A stretch of DNA of 64,000 bases from NCBI GenBank assembly GCA_033239125.1, contig BSWB01000001.1, positions 6,832,501-6,896,500 on the forward strand, given 5' to 3'. This document shows positions 23,750 through 34,669 of the stretch, in pieces; the first letter of the stretch is position 1, and each line of letters begins with the position of its first letter. Source of the stretch: Fagopyrum homotropicum (Eukaryota > Streptophyta > Magnoliopsida > Caryophyllales > Polygonaceae). The position numbers and the translations under genes are program-made. The notes under the pieces are model-generated. The model saw nothing but the letters and a program-made list of their open reading frames with translations. It searched no databases and was not told the origin of the DNA.

Positions 23750-24828
23750 CTGATACTCCGTCTACCATGTCTGGTGCGAGGTGGTCATGGCCACCATCTG
23801 ATCCTGAAGGCTCGCAAGGGCCGGATCCTCCTCCGGTGCCACAGTGGGCATCTCCTCGTCATCTGGGATGGGCAGGTGCTCCTCCTGATGAGCCCGGCTA
23901 GAGCTGGCAACATGCCTCTCCACAATGACCACTAGTGGCCGCCTCGGCACGAAGGGATCTGCCGAAATGTAGAGCTCGGAGAACTCATCTCCGAATGGTA
24001 GAGGCCGGGGAAGGTAGATGAAGTGGCTCCCATCTGCAAGGGAGATCCAAAAACAAGTTCTCCCCGTCCCGGCGGAGAAGCTTGCACCTCCTGAGCATCC
24101 CCTCAGTGTAAAGAGGAGCCTTCAGCCCGTCCTCTAGCTCGGACAGGTCCATCACTTGTGAGGCGATCAAGGAGATCACCCCACCGCCGATAATGTCCCT
24201 CGGCTCGTTCCTCCTAATCCGCTTCAAAGCGGCGAGGAAGAGGGACGGTCAATCCATTACCTTCTCGCTTTGTGGAAGGCAGGAGTATATGAGGGGTCCT
24301 TGAGAGCGACCTTATTCTCTTCTTTGTGTCCACAGAAGACACTCTTCAGGATCTTGGAGAGGAGCCTCAAGTTAGGGTGAGTGAGCTTGTTGGAGTACTC
24401 ACCCCAGCATGGAACTCGGATCCGGTAGCCGCCTGCCAGAACTCACACAAATCCGGGGCAGGGACTGGCTCCCACCAGCTCTCAGAAGCTGCTATAGTCA
24501 CCCTTAATGCCTCCTGCAGTTGGGTGTAATCCAATGTGTACTTCTTTTTGTTGAACTTGAATGAGAGTCCAACACACAAGTGGTCCTCCGTTTCCATTTT
24601 GAATGTAGCGATGAATTGGCGGCTGAGGTCGGGGTGTGTTGGAGCACTTCTTATCAAAAAATCACCCAGCCCGGCATTGTTGAGGAATTCCTGCATGCTC
24701 TCTAACATGCCCAGATTTTCCAAGGTGGGAACGTTTAGGAACCGATTTGCATACACTTCTCGGCTTTGAGCAATCCTATACCGCTCCTTCTCACCTTCTA
24801 ATAACTTGTATTTCTTCTGTGTTTCCAT
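23750..24828 (-). pseudogene. Athila extra ORF (ORF1/env-position protein), frameshifted
   Basis: A start METQKKYKLLEGEKERY opens a frame of 153 codons that stops at 24367. The reading continues in other frames as LRLLSKILKSVFCGHKEENK and then RIRRNEPRDIIGGGVISLI (24227-23985), followed by an acidic segment (23950-23762). It occupies the position downstream of gag-pol where Athila elements carry an additional protein of unknown role, grouped with plant retrotransposon ORF1 proteins. No signal peptide or membrane span is visible. At least two frameshifts make it non-functional. Confidence 0.6.
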
Positions 24829-24841
24829 CTCTTGCAGTTAA

Positions 24842-25555
24842 TCAAGCAAAGGAGTTAGAAAGTTCAGAAATTTGATCAAGAGACGAACCTACTGTCGTGA
24901 TTTCCTCAGGGGCGGCTGAAGCAGGCGCAGGTGCGGCACGACGCGGGGGCGGAGGCTTGCACGCGCAAGGGCGGTCGAAGAGGAGAGGGCGATTTGGGAG
25001 TTCGACGAAGGCTGTGATGATGGGGTTGTTCCGGCGTTTTCTTGGCTGTAGCAGACGTCGCCGGAGGTAGGGCAGTGGAGGCCGAGTGTGAGAGAGTTGA
25101 GGGGTTGTTTGTGTGTGGTGGTGGTGAGGGCCGGTGTTGCTGGGGTGGTAGTCGTCGGAGCTGGCGCAAGGGTGTTTAGGCAAGGTGGTGCTAGTGCTTC
25201 CGGAGGGCGCAGGGGCGTATGGAGGTGAGGAGGTAGGTCTTGAAAGGTGAATGGAAGGGGATGTAAAGGGCGGTAGATGTAGGTTATTTTTGGGAAGTGT
25301 ATTTTTTTCTTTCCTTAACAGAACCGCAGGGGCAGTGACAAGGAAGGGGGTACGCAACCTCAACGCCGGGGGCGGCACTGAGGATGTGTGTCAAGGGTGG
25401 CCGTCGTAGGGGCGTAGGGATGTCACCGCGGGGGCGGTGATAAGCAGGTCGCCGGTGCAGGCTCAGCGTTGGGGCGGCGCTGGGCAAGGATGTCACCGTG
25501 GGGGTAGTGTCACCCAGCCGCTGGGGCGGTTTTCTTGACAGAAGCTCCTCTTCTT
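24842..25555. other. GC-rich leader between gag and the extra ORF, with CCGCAGGGGCGG repeats
   Basis: Between the post-gag stem-loop and the extra ORF lie about 730 bp. At 25318-25535 there are about seven variants of the GGGGCGG word, including ACCGCGGGGGCGGTGA. Long Pro/Thr-rich frames on the minus strand (25378-24842) are most likely by-products of base composition. A leader of similar length (about 770 bp) sits at the same place in the full Athila-like element. Confidence 0.6.
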
Positions 25556-25561
25556 TATTTC

Positions 25562-25615
25562 TTCGGGTTGCCTCCCGAATCAGCGTCTTTGTTTTACGTC
25601 ATTGGCTCGACGTAA
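25562..25615 (-). other. Post-gag paired stem-loop
   Basis: On the minus strand, TTACGTC and GACGTAA pair around the 8-base loop GAGCCAAT (25615-25594). Then, after the linker, TTCGGG and CCCGAA pair around AGGCAA (25579-25562). The gag stop codon is 11 bases upstream. Loop sequences match those in the other two copies while the stems differ by compensating changes. Confidence 0.65.
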
Positions 25616-25626
25616 GGACTCTACCT

Positions 25627-26820
25627 CTATGACTGAGCTTCCTCCAGTATTACCTTTGGGTTTATAACCGTCTGTGAAGGTAATCCTCCGGGGGACCTAG
25701 TTTCAATTCTTGTAATGGCTTCTGTCATTTGACCAACCTGTTTTTCAAGGTTCTTGATGCTGGATTCTATTGTTTGGACATGAGTAGCAAAGTTCTGTTG
25801 GTCACGCCAGTTTGGCATGAAATTTTGTGCATAGGGATCGTTCCTAGGCCTTTGTTGTTGTGGTTGTCCATAACCCATCGCGTTCACCTCAGCATCGTCA
25901 TCTTGGACTTGTGGACACATGTCCGTTGGATGGTATGGGTCAGCACATACTCCATAAGCTTTGAGCTGTTGTGGGGTTCCCATAAGTGTTAGCCTCATAA
26001 CCATTTCCTTCAATTCCGCGAGCTCGGTGGAAATCTCGCTCTTCCCGAAACTCACAACATGAACTCCTTTCTTGGTCGGGGTCCTTCCAAAGTTCCGAGT
26101 CCCTTCTGCTAGTCCTAGTATCTTTTCCAAAGCAAGGTCAGGAGTAGAGTTAAGAATATTACATCCGCAAGCCGCATCGACGATCCTCCTTTCATTGTCT
26201 AGCAAGCCATTGTACAAGTACAAGATTAGATCTTGAGTTGAATATCCGTGAAAAGGACAGCTGGATCGGAGGCGTGCAAACCTTTCGAAGTACTCATAAA
26301 GAGTTTCGTTCGCCTCTTGCTCGAAGTTTCTTATAGCTTTCTTCAAGCTGTTTGCCTTCTTGGCTGGGAAGTACTTCTCCAAAAATTCCTTGTGAACGTT
26401 TTCCCAAGTGTCGATGCTCCCGGATGGAAGGTGATAATACCAATCATCCGCGGAATCTTTGAGTGTGAAGCCGAATGCCCTCATCTTGATTTGCTCTTCG
26501 GTAATGTTGGTCGGCTTCATGCTCATACACATAGTATGGAACTTCCTAAGGTGCTTGATGGGGTCTTCACCACTTAGCCCATGGAAGGATGGAAACAAGT
26601 GAACGAGGCCCGGCTTGAGCTCAAAATTGACTCCCTCCCCTAATGTCGGTATAGTGACCGCAAGGGGATTTTGAGCCAAGCTGGGCTGCGTGAGTTGACG
26701 AAGGGTACGATCATCCATGCCTTTCTGAAGTTGTTGTTGTCTACGTTGCCGAATGTGCGTCCTCTCAATTTCTGGATCAAAAGAAGCAAAGCCGGAGTTA
26801 GTAGCACGGGTTTGAACCAT
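25627..26820 (-). CDS. gag: Retrotransposon Gag (Athila-like)
   Basis: An uninterrupted frame of 397 codons encodes a structural Gag that would assemble virus-like particles in the cytoplasm and package element RNA. The retrotransposon gag domain spans roughly residues 75-235: LVHLFPSFHGLSGEDPIKHL, then FGFTLKDSADDWYYHLPSGS and WENVHKEFLEKYFP. A CCHC-like knuckle follows near residue 295 (CADPYHPTDMCP). A C-terminal heptad-like helix (SSIKNLEKQVGQMTEAI) may oligomerise. It starts about 57 bases after the primer-binding site. No protease or pol follows in frame, so it would be expressed as Gag only. It is the only undamaged gene of this element. Confidence 0.85.
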   Translation of the reverse strand: MVQTRATNSGFASFDPEIERTHIRQRRQQQLQKGMDDRTLRQLTQPSLAQNPLAVTIPTLGEGVNFELKPGLVHLFPSFHGLSGEDPIKHLRKFHTMCMSMKPTNITEEQIKMRAFGFTLKDSADDWYYHLPSGSIDTWENVHKEFLEKYFPAKKANSLKKAIRNFEQEANETLYEYFERFARLRSSCPFHGYSTQDLILYLYNGLLDNERRIVDAACGCNILNSTPDLALEKILGLAEGTRNFGRTPTKKGVHVVSFGKSEISTELAELKEMVMRLTLMGTPQQLKAYGVCADPYHPTDMCPQVQDDDAEVNAMGYGQPQQQRPRNDPYAQNFMPNWRDQQNFATHVQTIESSIKNLEKQVGQMTEAITRIETRSPGGLPSQTVINPKVILEEAQS

Positions 26821-26876
26821 AAAAATGGTTCAAAACTTCAAACCAATAATCAATAATAACAATAAAACACTAAAAC

Positions 26877-26894
26877 TCCTCGGCAATGGCACCA
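26877..26894 (-). other. Primer-binding site of the gag-only element
   Basis: On the minus strand TGGTGCCATTGCCGAGGA lies five bases from the 5' LTR. It is a variant of the TGGCGCCGTTGC site that many plant Athila/Tat elements use, usually assigned to tRNA-Asp. Confidence 0.7.
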
Positions 26895-26899
26895 AAATT

Positions 26900-28417
26900 T
26901 AACTGGAGGTATTTCTATGGTCGTCTATACCCAATCAAAAGTAAATCCCGACTTAGCACTAAGAACAAGTATAGTGGATAAGTAAGGGTCGAACCCAAGA
27001 GAGTTAAGATATTTTAGATGCAATTATCGATTATAGTAACGAGTAACAAAGGGTGGGATTTTGGTTGAACTGATGCATGCAAAAACTTAAGAAAACGATT
27101 AATGCGACAAGTAAGACAATGATGGTTGAATCTACACTAGGTTGATTCTAAACATGCAATTGCTACTTTGGTGAGTTCCTTTTATAAGTTTTTAAGTAAT
27201 CTCCCGTCTCGATCATATATATGTGTTGAGCCAACCGGCATCAACACAACTTAACAGGTTAGTGTACCGTAAACCTACAAGAACAAATAACAAGTTAGCT
27301 TTCAAACAAAGACTAAGGGATATAAAGAGAAGATTAAAACCGTTAAACTTATCTTTATATTTGTGTTCCTTTTCTTTAAGTAATTACAACCCGTTATTAC
27401 TTAAAGTTACTACTAGATTAAAGACCCGAACCCGGAACCTATTAATCCTAGTTATTTGCATTCACTTTAGAACCTAAGGTGATCAATCTCAAGCAATAGT
27501 AAACATGCATTTAAACAATGGAGATCAAGGAAACACAAAGCATTACTGAATAAAAACTTATATTAAAAAGAACTTACAACCAAAGTAACAACGCAGCTTC
27601 AAACCAACCCAATGTAGCAAGGGAGTTACAACTCATTACAATGGAAAAATCAATTCTAAAATGGATTTTTGTGTGGAAAAGCATGGATGATTCTAGCAAT
27701 CAGCCAAGGACTATTTATACTAAAAAAGACACTAATTAGGAGTAAATAGCCGGCCTTAAACAGCCACCTTTAATGCCATAAAGATGGTGTAAACAGGCGG
27801 AGTAAAGTTTCTGGCGTTAAACCGCAGGGGCGGCCTTCAGGGACCGCAGGGGCGGTTTAGGCAAAATCGGTTGATCTTCTTCAAGGCCGCAGGGGCGGCT
27901 AAGCAATTTCGCTAGGGCGGATCTTCAATGCTCTTCAACGTCTGAGCCTTCGTCTTCCTGGCGTTTCTGATGACAAGCCGCAGGGGCGTCTCTATGTCAG
28001 CGCAGGGGCGGTGACACAACCTCATCGTCTTCCAGCTCCCAAGTTGAGGCACAGGCAGTGCCGCAGTGGAAGGCGCAGGGGAGCTGGTCTTCGTCTCTTC
28101 AAGGGAAGACATCGCAGGGGCGCCAAGGAATGGTGCAAGGGCGATGACACACTTCATGGCAGGCGTTGGAGAAGGCGCAGGGAGCGCTCCGGTGGAAGGC
28201 GTCACCCGCAGGGGCGGGGACAAGGGCCCGCTGGGACGGTGATGCAACAGAAGCTTTGCTTCGTGAACGATCTTCACTCCTAAGTGCTTATAACTCCTTC
28301 CTTAGCTTCTTTTAGTATTCTTCTTCTGGACCAAGGAGTTAGTAGCATAAACCGACACAAATGCAACAAAAAGACTCTAAAAACTATCCTAAATGATAGT
28401 GATTTCATCACCTATCA
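26900..28417 (-). repeat. 5' LTR of the gag-only Athila-like element
   Basis: The 1,518-bp LTR matches the left LTR except for about 216 bp in the GC-repeat array and scattered substitutions. Its inner end is TAACTGGAGG, where the partner has TGACTGGAGG. The array at 27825-28245 contains about a dozen CCGCAGGGGCGG-type words. Confidence 0.85.
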
Positions 28418-29110
28418 ATATTCATCCTTCCATTATCAACAAGTATGCTACCATATGGTTTAAGAAGATAGAACAACAAATGCATTCGTAAAACAGTGTA
28501 AGTTACAGTGAAACAAATAAAAAATAATTCGCAACCACAACAGAGTATGTAATCATAGATGTAAGAATCGTAATGCTTCTCCAGTTGCCAACTTGCCTGT
28601 TGTCACCCATCAAAATTACATATGCATAGATATTTCCACAAACCTTGCAAATAATTTCACCTTGAAAACCACCAGCAGCCAGCAAATTATCTCTAACTGC
28701 AAGAGTGCTAACTTGAGTCTCTGTAAATCCTTCCAAAAGAATTCCAGGGTCTTTCTGCAAAAATATATAAAATCAAGTATACACAGACACAAATTCATAA
28801 GCTAGAAAATGGAGGATTAGAAAAGGAAAAGGAAATAAAGCAATATCAATTATGTAAATAATATCAAGAATATCAAGAAAAGGAAATAAATCAAGCAACA
28901 AAGATGTCTTAGTTATCAAATCAAACAAACCAACAATAGTATCAATAATGTGTTCTAAAAAGGGACAATAACAACTCACTAGCAATCCCCAAAAAAATCC
29001 TCACAATCTAACTCAATTTTCACCTTCTCTTTTTATAGAAGAAATTTAGGTCAAAGATATATTTTTATCTTTTGGGATGCGAACCATCAACCTCGATCCA
29101 AGCCCAGTGG

Positions 29111-31204
29111 TGTAACACCCCAAATCCACGGGACTTGGAGTGTCACATTGGGCTAGGATCTCACAATGGATCCTGGCCCTAGCCTGACAACAAATTCACT
29201 GGATCTTACAACAAGGCACAGGTAGATTAAAACCAAATACATAAAATTTGTATATGATACATCAAAAGAGTTTACAAACTCAGAGCCGAGTACAAAACAT
29301 CAAACCACAACATCTGATACAAAAGATCTCATATCCCGCGCATCCTAATGTACAGAAGTCCTCGGCTGGCCACACCATCTGTCTCACCCTGCAGTCTTCC
29401 TAACCTACAGATCATATACAACACGCTATGAAACCGTTAGCTACAACAATGAAAAGCATGAAGGTAATAGAACAACCACACATCAACATCTCATACATGC
29501 AATGCCACACACATTCATTTATTATCTTTCATTACGTTATTCCATTACTAATTCAGCTTCTTTTGTAACACGAGGAACCTAAAGAACCTCGTCCCTTTCC
29601 CCGTTAAAACAGGGGTTTGCATTGGGGGTGATCGTCACTCGTCCCCCCCTGTGTTACTGGCTTCCAGACACCTCCTCCTAACCAGCAGGTAGAGACCGGT
29701 GGTTACTGCCCGTTATAATACACTTGGGCCAGATAAATGTAATAAATGGTCATCCTAGTCCGGTTTAGGTTATAAATGCACAATCGTATGAACACACACA
29801 ACCATCACAATCATACAATCCACAACTTCACGCTAAGTAAGTCATATGGATTTACGTGATATACTCATAACCTGTACCACGTCACAACTTCCCCTTGGGG
29901 AAGTAATCAACGCCTGCAATAGCAAGGCAAACACAATCACATACTGCAAAGGTTAGGAGACTCGTCTCACTAACCACAACCAACCTATATCTCAAATCTA
30001 AATCTCAGATCCTCAACACATTCATAAATGCCTAAGGCATATCCTCAACATAACATCTCACCATACTCGTACGCATACTAAACCTTAAAGCCATAACCGA
30101 TATCCATAACATCATCATGATCCTCAAATCATTCTGACACCTAGCATGCATCTAATCAGTATTCCTCAATCTCAAATTTAAACCTAATTTAATTAATTAA
30201 CCTTTAATTAATTAATTAAATTTCACCAGAATAACGTTTTGCCCGCAGGCCATTTCTAAACCCACCTGTCATCAGATTTCATCAAACCCATAAAAACCAT
30301 AATAATATAATGATCATAATGAAATTTCTAATAATTCATTTTGAAAAGCCTAAGGTCAATTTAGGCCAAATCGCAATACGGAAAACAAATAAATTCATAA
30401 CCTATTCGTTACTAACCCGATTGATGATCTGAAAGAAGATTCGGAATCACAACGACGCAGGCTACGCATGTAAAACATCAAACTCACCGGAATTTGAGCG
30501 ACGGAACTGTCTTGGTGACATATATGCTCGACCAAGTATTCATCTGTTCGGAAATATAGAAACTTGGTACCGATATGAAGAGAATGAAGAGAGGAATCCA
30601 GAAACTCAAACGGAATTGAAATCGGATTAGAAACGGAGAGTAGATCTGAGTTTGAAATTTTTGAGAAATCAGAGCTTTTACGAGGAAACGTGAAAGGAAA
30701 TGAATTAATAAACGATTTTCCGCTATTTATAGTGAAATCGATAATTATCCTTTAACCGATCCAATGGCGGGTTGAACCCCCTTCTCCAAACTTTTCGAAA
30801 TTGGAACAATAAATCTTGAATATTGTAGGGGTAATTATTCCACAATTGCCTCGGAAAACGTGTATTTCTAAGCCGTCTTTCTTAGCCGTTAAGAAACGAA
30901 ATAGCGACTCTTTTGGCCGTTTTGCCTTGCCATGTTATTTCATATCTAGGACATGTCCGGATCATTTCTCTCAACTGCATTTTTATTAATTGGAGCTCCC
31001 AAATGCTCCAAATAATACCGGAGGGTAAAAATAATTACCCGGGGGAAAAAGTGAAAATTTTACCATAAGGCCAAAATTACGCCAGGAACATAACGGTGGG
31101 ACTTATACTCAACACTTACGCAATCTTCGCGAGTTATATGTCAATTACTATCACTGATTAAGTTAATCAACATTAATTAGAATTCGGAAATACTAGCTAT
31201 TACA
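29111..31204 (-). repeat. 3' LTR of truncated chromovirus-like gypsy element (unit 2)
   Basis: It begins TGTAACACCCC and ends AGCTATTACA. It shares the CAACAAGGCACA and AAACCGTTAGCT blocks with the solo LTRs, so it is the same broad LTR family. The inner boundary is inferred from the TTACA end; the adjoining tract is only weakly purine-rich. The unit 3 copy (54279-56271) ends TTGCA and lacks about 105 bp near 29320-29425. Confidence 0.75.
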
Positions 31205-31526
31205 AGTGGGCCAACTCGGTCGAGATGTATCATTATGTCCATCCGAGATAAGCAGTGATCTACGTGCATGAAAATGTATTTTCGTTCTGAATCTCTCTTC
31301 TTTCTTTCATCATGGTTCTTGTTCTTCTCCTTGTCCTTCCTAATGCTCCTAAATGTAACTCCACAGCTTTCTTAGCTCTTTATGCTCCATTTCCAATCAA
31401 CAAAATGTGATGTAGACCTCGATTCTTGCAAAGTAACTGAATAATAACATAAACACTATAAATACATATACATGCAGAATTATGATGAGAAAACAACAAA
31501 ATCATACCCGAAGTATAGACAATAAG

Positions 31527-34180
31527 TCATGTTATCATCTTTCTCAATAGATTGGTAAGTGGTCGGGCAATCACAGAGAACCCCTCCACAGGCCTACGAT
31601 AATATCCTGCTAAGCCAAGGAAGTTGTGTACTTCTTTGACGTTCGTCGGTGTCGTCGATGCTACTACAGACTCGATCTTTGCCGGATCAACCTCGATCCC
31701 CTCGGCGGAAACAATATGACCTAGAAAGGATACCTTTGACATCCAGAACTCGCACTTAGAGAACTTGGCATACAATTCTCTATCTTGTAGAACTCGCAAT
31801 ACAATCTTCAAATGTCTTGAATGTTTCTCTCTACTACGAGAGTACACCAGGATATCGTCTGTGAAGACCACCACAAACTAATCCAGGAAGTCGATGAATA
31901 TGCCATTCATCAACTCCATAAAGAATCCGGGCGCATTCATGAGCCCAAATGTCATTACTACAAACTCGTAGTGACCATATCGAGTCCGAAATGCCGTCTT
32001 ATGCACATCTTGCTCTCTCACCCTCAACTGGTAATATCTAGAGCGCAAGTCAATCTTGGAAAACACAGTCGCTCCTTGAAGCTGATCCAACAAGTCATCA
32101 ATACGGGGCAAAAAGATACTTGTTCTTGATGGTCACCTTGTTCAGTTCAAACGACTCGATAGGCGTCACACGATATGGGGCCTTCGAGATCGGTCTCGTC
32201 CCCGGCTCTAACTCTATTCCGAAATCCACGCTCCTCTAAGGCGGTAAACTGGACAGCTCGTCAAACACATATGTGAACTCACAAACCACATGGATGTCTT
32301 GCAACGCTGGACGCTCTCCTTCCTTCGTGGTATAACACCAGAAGGTCTCACAACTCTGCGCAATCAGCATCGCCCTCGAACTGCACTGATAACCATACCC
32401 GTCTTTCCAAGGTTCCAACCTCAAAAAATATCTATCTAACCCTACTCAATAGAGACCGTCATGGTCCTCCTACCCACATCTAACACGACACGATACTTAT
32501 CCGTCCAATCCATACCCAAAATAACTTCTTCATGCACCAACGGCATGACAAAGAAGTCCACTAACAAACCACGATTACCTAAATATATAGGACAACCATG
32601 TACCTCTTGGGTACCTCTCACTTGACTCCCATCGCTTAACCCTATAATAAAGGGTCTCCCCTCTACCGTATCTAAGGTGAGTCTATCAACACATACATCA
32701 TAAATAAAGGAGTGTGTAGCACCCGTATCAAACAAAACTCTAACAGGTAAACCAACAATCAAATTGGTACTTGTAGTAGTTGGTGCTGGCGGATCCTCAA
32801 CGCTCCTCAACTCAAAAACTCGACCTCGAGCTCCCTGGTATTAGTAGTACCTCCATCATGACCTCTGCCTCTACTCGGTCCTAAATCAGAACCCAGAGTA
32901 GCAGGATGATCTAAGACTATTTGTTGTCCTTGTATCTGATGTTGAGGCGGCCTCAGCTCACCTCTTGTTGCACTAGCAGGGGAAGAACCCTGTTGTGACG
33001 AAGCCTTGCCTTGATGGCAATAGGTAGCTCGATGTACTGGCTGCCCACAAGAGAAGCATGTCACTGGTGCCCTCGGGCAATCAGATCGCATATGCTCAGG
33101 CTCTCCGCAGTTGAAGCATTACCGTCCTCTCTCAGAAGTCTGTGTAGACATTGAGTAACTCGAGCGGCCCTGAGTCTAGCATCGCCCGTACCCTAGTGTT
33201 CTTGCACTAGTCTGCCCCGTAAGTTGTCTCTTCTCAGACCTTCTTTTCTGAGAAGCCCTCCTCTGACTAGCCCGCTCACGCTTGTAAGCCGAGGCTTTGT
33301 CCTAATAATCTATCAAGGACTCATAGTGGAAACCCGCCATGTAGGAACGGGTACTCTCCCTCAGTAGGCGGGAGCACAGATACACGTGTTGATCCTCTAG
33401 AGGTGCAGCTGGACCAGTAGTGTCAGCTTCTCCTGGAATCGCCTGATCGCCTCAGCGTTAGGAACGTCCTCGAAACCAGCCTCCACAAAATCCTGCAGTT
33501 TCTCCCTCCTCGGTAAGGCAGGGCAGAAACGCTCTCTAATCAAGCTCCTCAACTGATTATAACTAATCGCGGGGTCCTCCACTAGTGTTGAGCTAAATAG
33601 TAGAATAGAGTATGTACTAATTCTATCCGTCTATCCTCTAGGCATCTAATATACTCAAGAGCTAAGTCCACATGCTCAATCCACAACTCGAAGTCCAAGC
33701 TCAGCTTTCCAACGAAAGGGGGTACTCCCATCTGGTGAAATGCCTTCAACCAGGAGTCCGGTCGTGGTCCTCTCAGCTCGTCTTGAGCCCTAGCAACCTT
33801 AGAAGCTCGTGCCGGTATAACAGGCACCTGAGTCACTCCCTAGGACATATCAATTGATCTCACATGTGTTGGCAGATCCGGGGCACGTCTACCTGCCCTT
33901 GCAGCCTCCTCAACTTTGCGGATATAAGCGCGGAACTTTGGTCCCCTCATTGAGACATGATATGAGTCATTTGACTGGACTCGCTGATATCTCTGTATCA
34001 CTGCCATTCCGTTCCTAGTCTTAGGAACGACGCTTGCAGCAACCTCCTCATGTACCTCCTCCGCTGCAAGCGGATCAACAATGGAAACTTGTCCCTGACC
34101 TATCACTACTAGAGGAAGAGGGGGTATACCCCTATCTCGTCCTATTGCAGATGTCGCTCTAGTCCGAGCCACCAGCGGTA
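31527..34180 (-). pseudogene. Chromovirus-like gag-pol remnant lacking 5' LTR, RNase H and integrase (unit 2)
   Basis: Minus-strand pieces in order are: the Gag N-terminus MARTRATSAIGRDRG (34172), a Gag segment with WLKAFHQMGVPPFVG, a zinc knuckle CFSCGQPVHRATYC near 33050, a protease with LFDTGATHSF near 32725, and reverse transcriptase with MTFGLMNAPGFF and FTDDILVYSRS near 31860. They are interrupted by stops and frameshifts. RNase H and integrase are missing, because only about 320 bp of non-coding DNA separates RT from the LTR. A 130-140 bp stretch of RT present at about 57215-57350 is deleted near 32145. Just beyond the Gag start the sequence becomes SAHH upstream DNA, with no 5' LTR. 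Confidence 0.75.
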
Positions 34181-34229
34181 TAAACGTATCTAACCGTATA
34201 AGGTTATATATATATTATACTCTATTTTC

Positions 34230-34669
34230 ATCAGAGAATAGAAAATTCTAAATAAGGTGACATTGAGTTTAAGTGTCGTTTTTTGATTTTAAGATTATTA
34301 ATATAGAAAGAGTTGTGAAAATAGTTTTTAAAAGTTGTTTTTATCAAATATTTTTATAATAAAATGTTCACTCATTGGTCTGAAAGGATGGTGAATATTT
34401 AATAAGTTGTAAAATTGAGAAAAGCCTTTATAAATAAAGGTTGTTTGATAGTTTTGGTAATAGTTGTGTCAATGAATAGAAAGTCGTTTTTTAGGATTCA
34501 AGGAAGTAGTATTGTAAAAGGTGAAATATATAAATTTATTATGTATTAACGTGGAGTATATAAACACTCAACAAATTTTAGCTATATACATTTATCAACT
34601 AACTGGAATCATTTGAGTAAATTTCATACAATAACTTTTATCAATTTGTTTAAGAAGCATATAACCTTT
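34230..34669. other. Distal upstream region of SAHH-like copy 3, severed by Athila insertion
   Basis: The segment is homologous to 12250-12660 and 59430-59870. It ends in the target site CCTTT (34665-34669), and the same region resumes at 47875. No gene is seen. Confidence 0.75.

Larger units (their letters stand above)
21517..28417 (-). mobile_element. Non-autonomous Athila-like Ty3/gypsy element (gag, no pol)
   Basis: The 6,901-bp element is flanked by 5-bp duplications ATATT (21512-21516 and 28418-28422). In minus-strand order it has a 5' LTR, primer-binding site, gag, a paired stem-loop, a GC-rich leader, a degraded extra ORF, a polypurine tract and a 3' LTR. Protease, reverse transcriptase, RNase H and integrase are completely missing, and the stem-loop that follows pol in the full relative follows gag here. 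It would depend on an autonomous partner for movement. It sits in an intron of the WD40 remnant. Confidence 0.85.
20081..28754 (-). pseudogene. WD40-repeat protein remnant, five 3' exons (unit 2)
   Basis: Minus-strand exons are 28754-28644, 21399-21308, 21217-21112, 20685-20599 and 20494-20081. They encode, in order, EGFTETQVSTLAVRDNLLAA, RRGVSFCTRTTYDENAIT, SGATHFTASNNDCSVRNFD, HTSLSPDGKLLAIVGDN and the blades from GHLDYSFASAWHPDG to LDSFI. This matches the C-terminal half of the plant WD repeat C2A9.03-like family, presumed scaffold proteins. The 5' exons are absent, since a truncated gypsy element lies where they should be. An Athila-like element of 6.9 kb fills the first intron. The donor after the second exon reads AA|AT where unit 3 has AG|GT, so splicing is also lost. 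Confidence 0.75.

Noticed and set aside
24842..25378. A proline- and threonine-rich minus-strand frame of 178 codons as a gene.
   Set aside because: It lies in the leader between gag and the extra ORF, overlaps other open frames and is made of GC repeat words. I kept it only as leader.
27825..28245. Regularly repeated GC words as a CRISPR-like array.
   Set aside because: Spacing is irregular, the words vary, no cas genes exist and the host is a plant.
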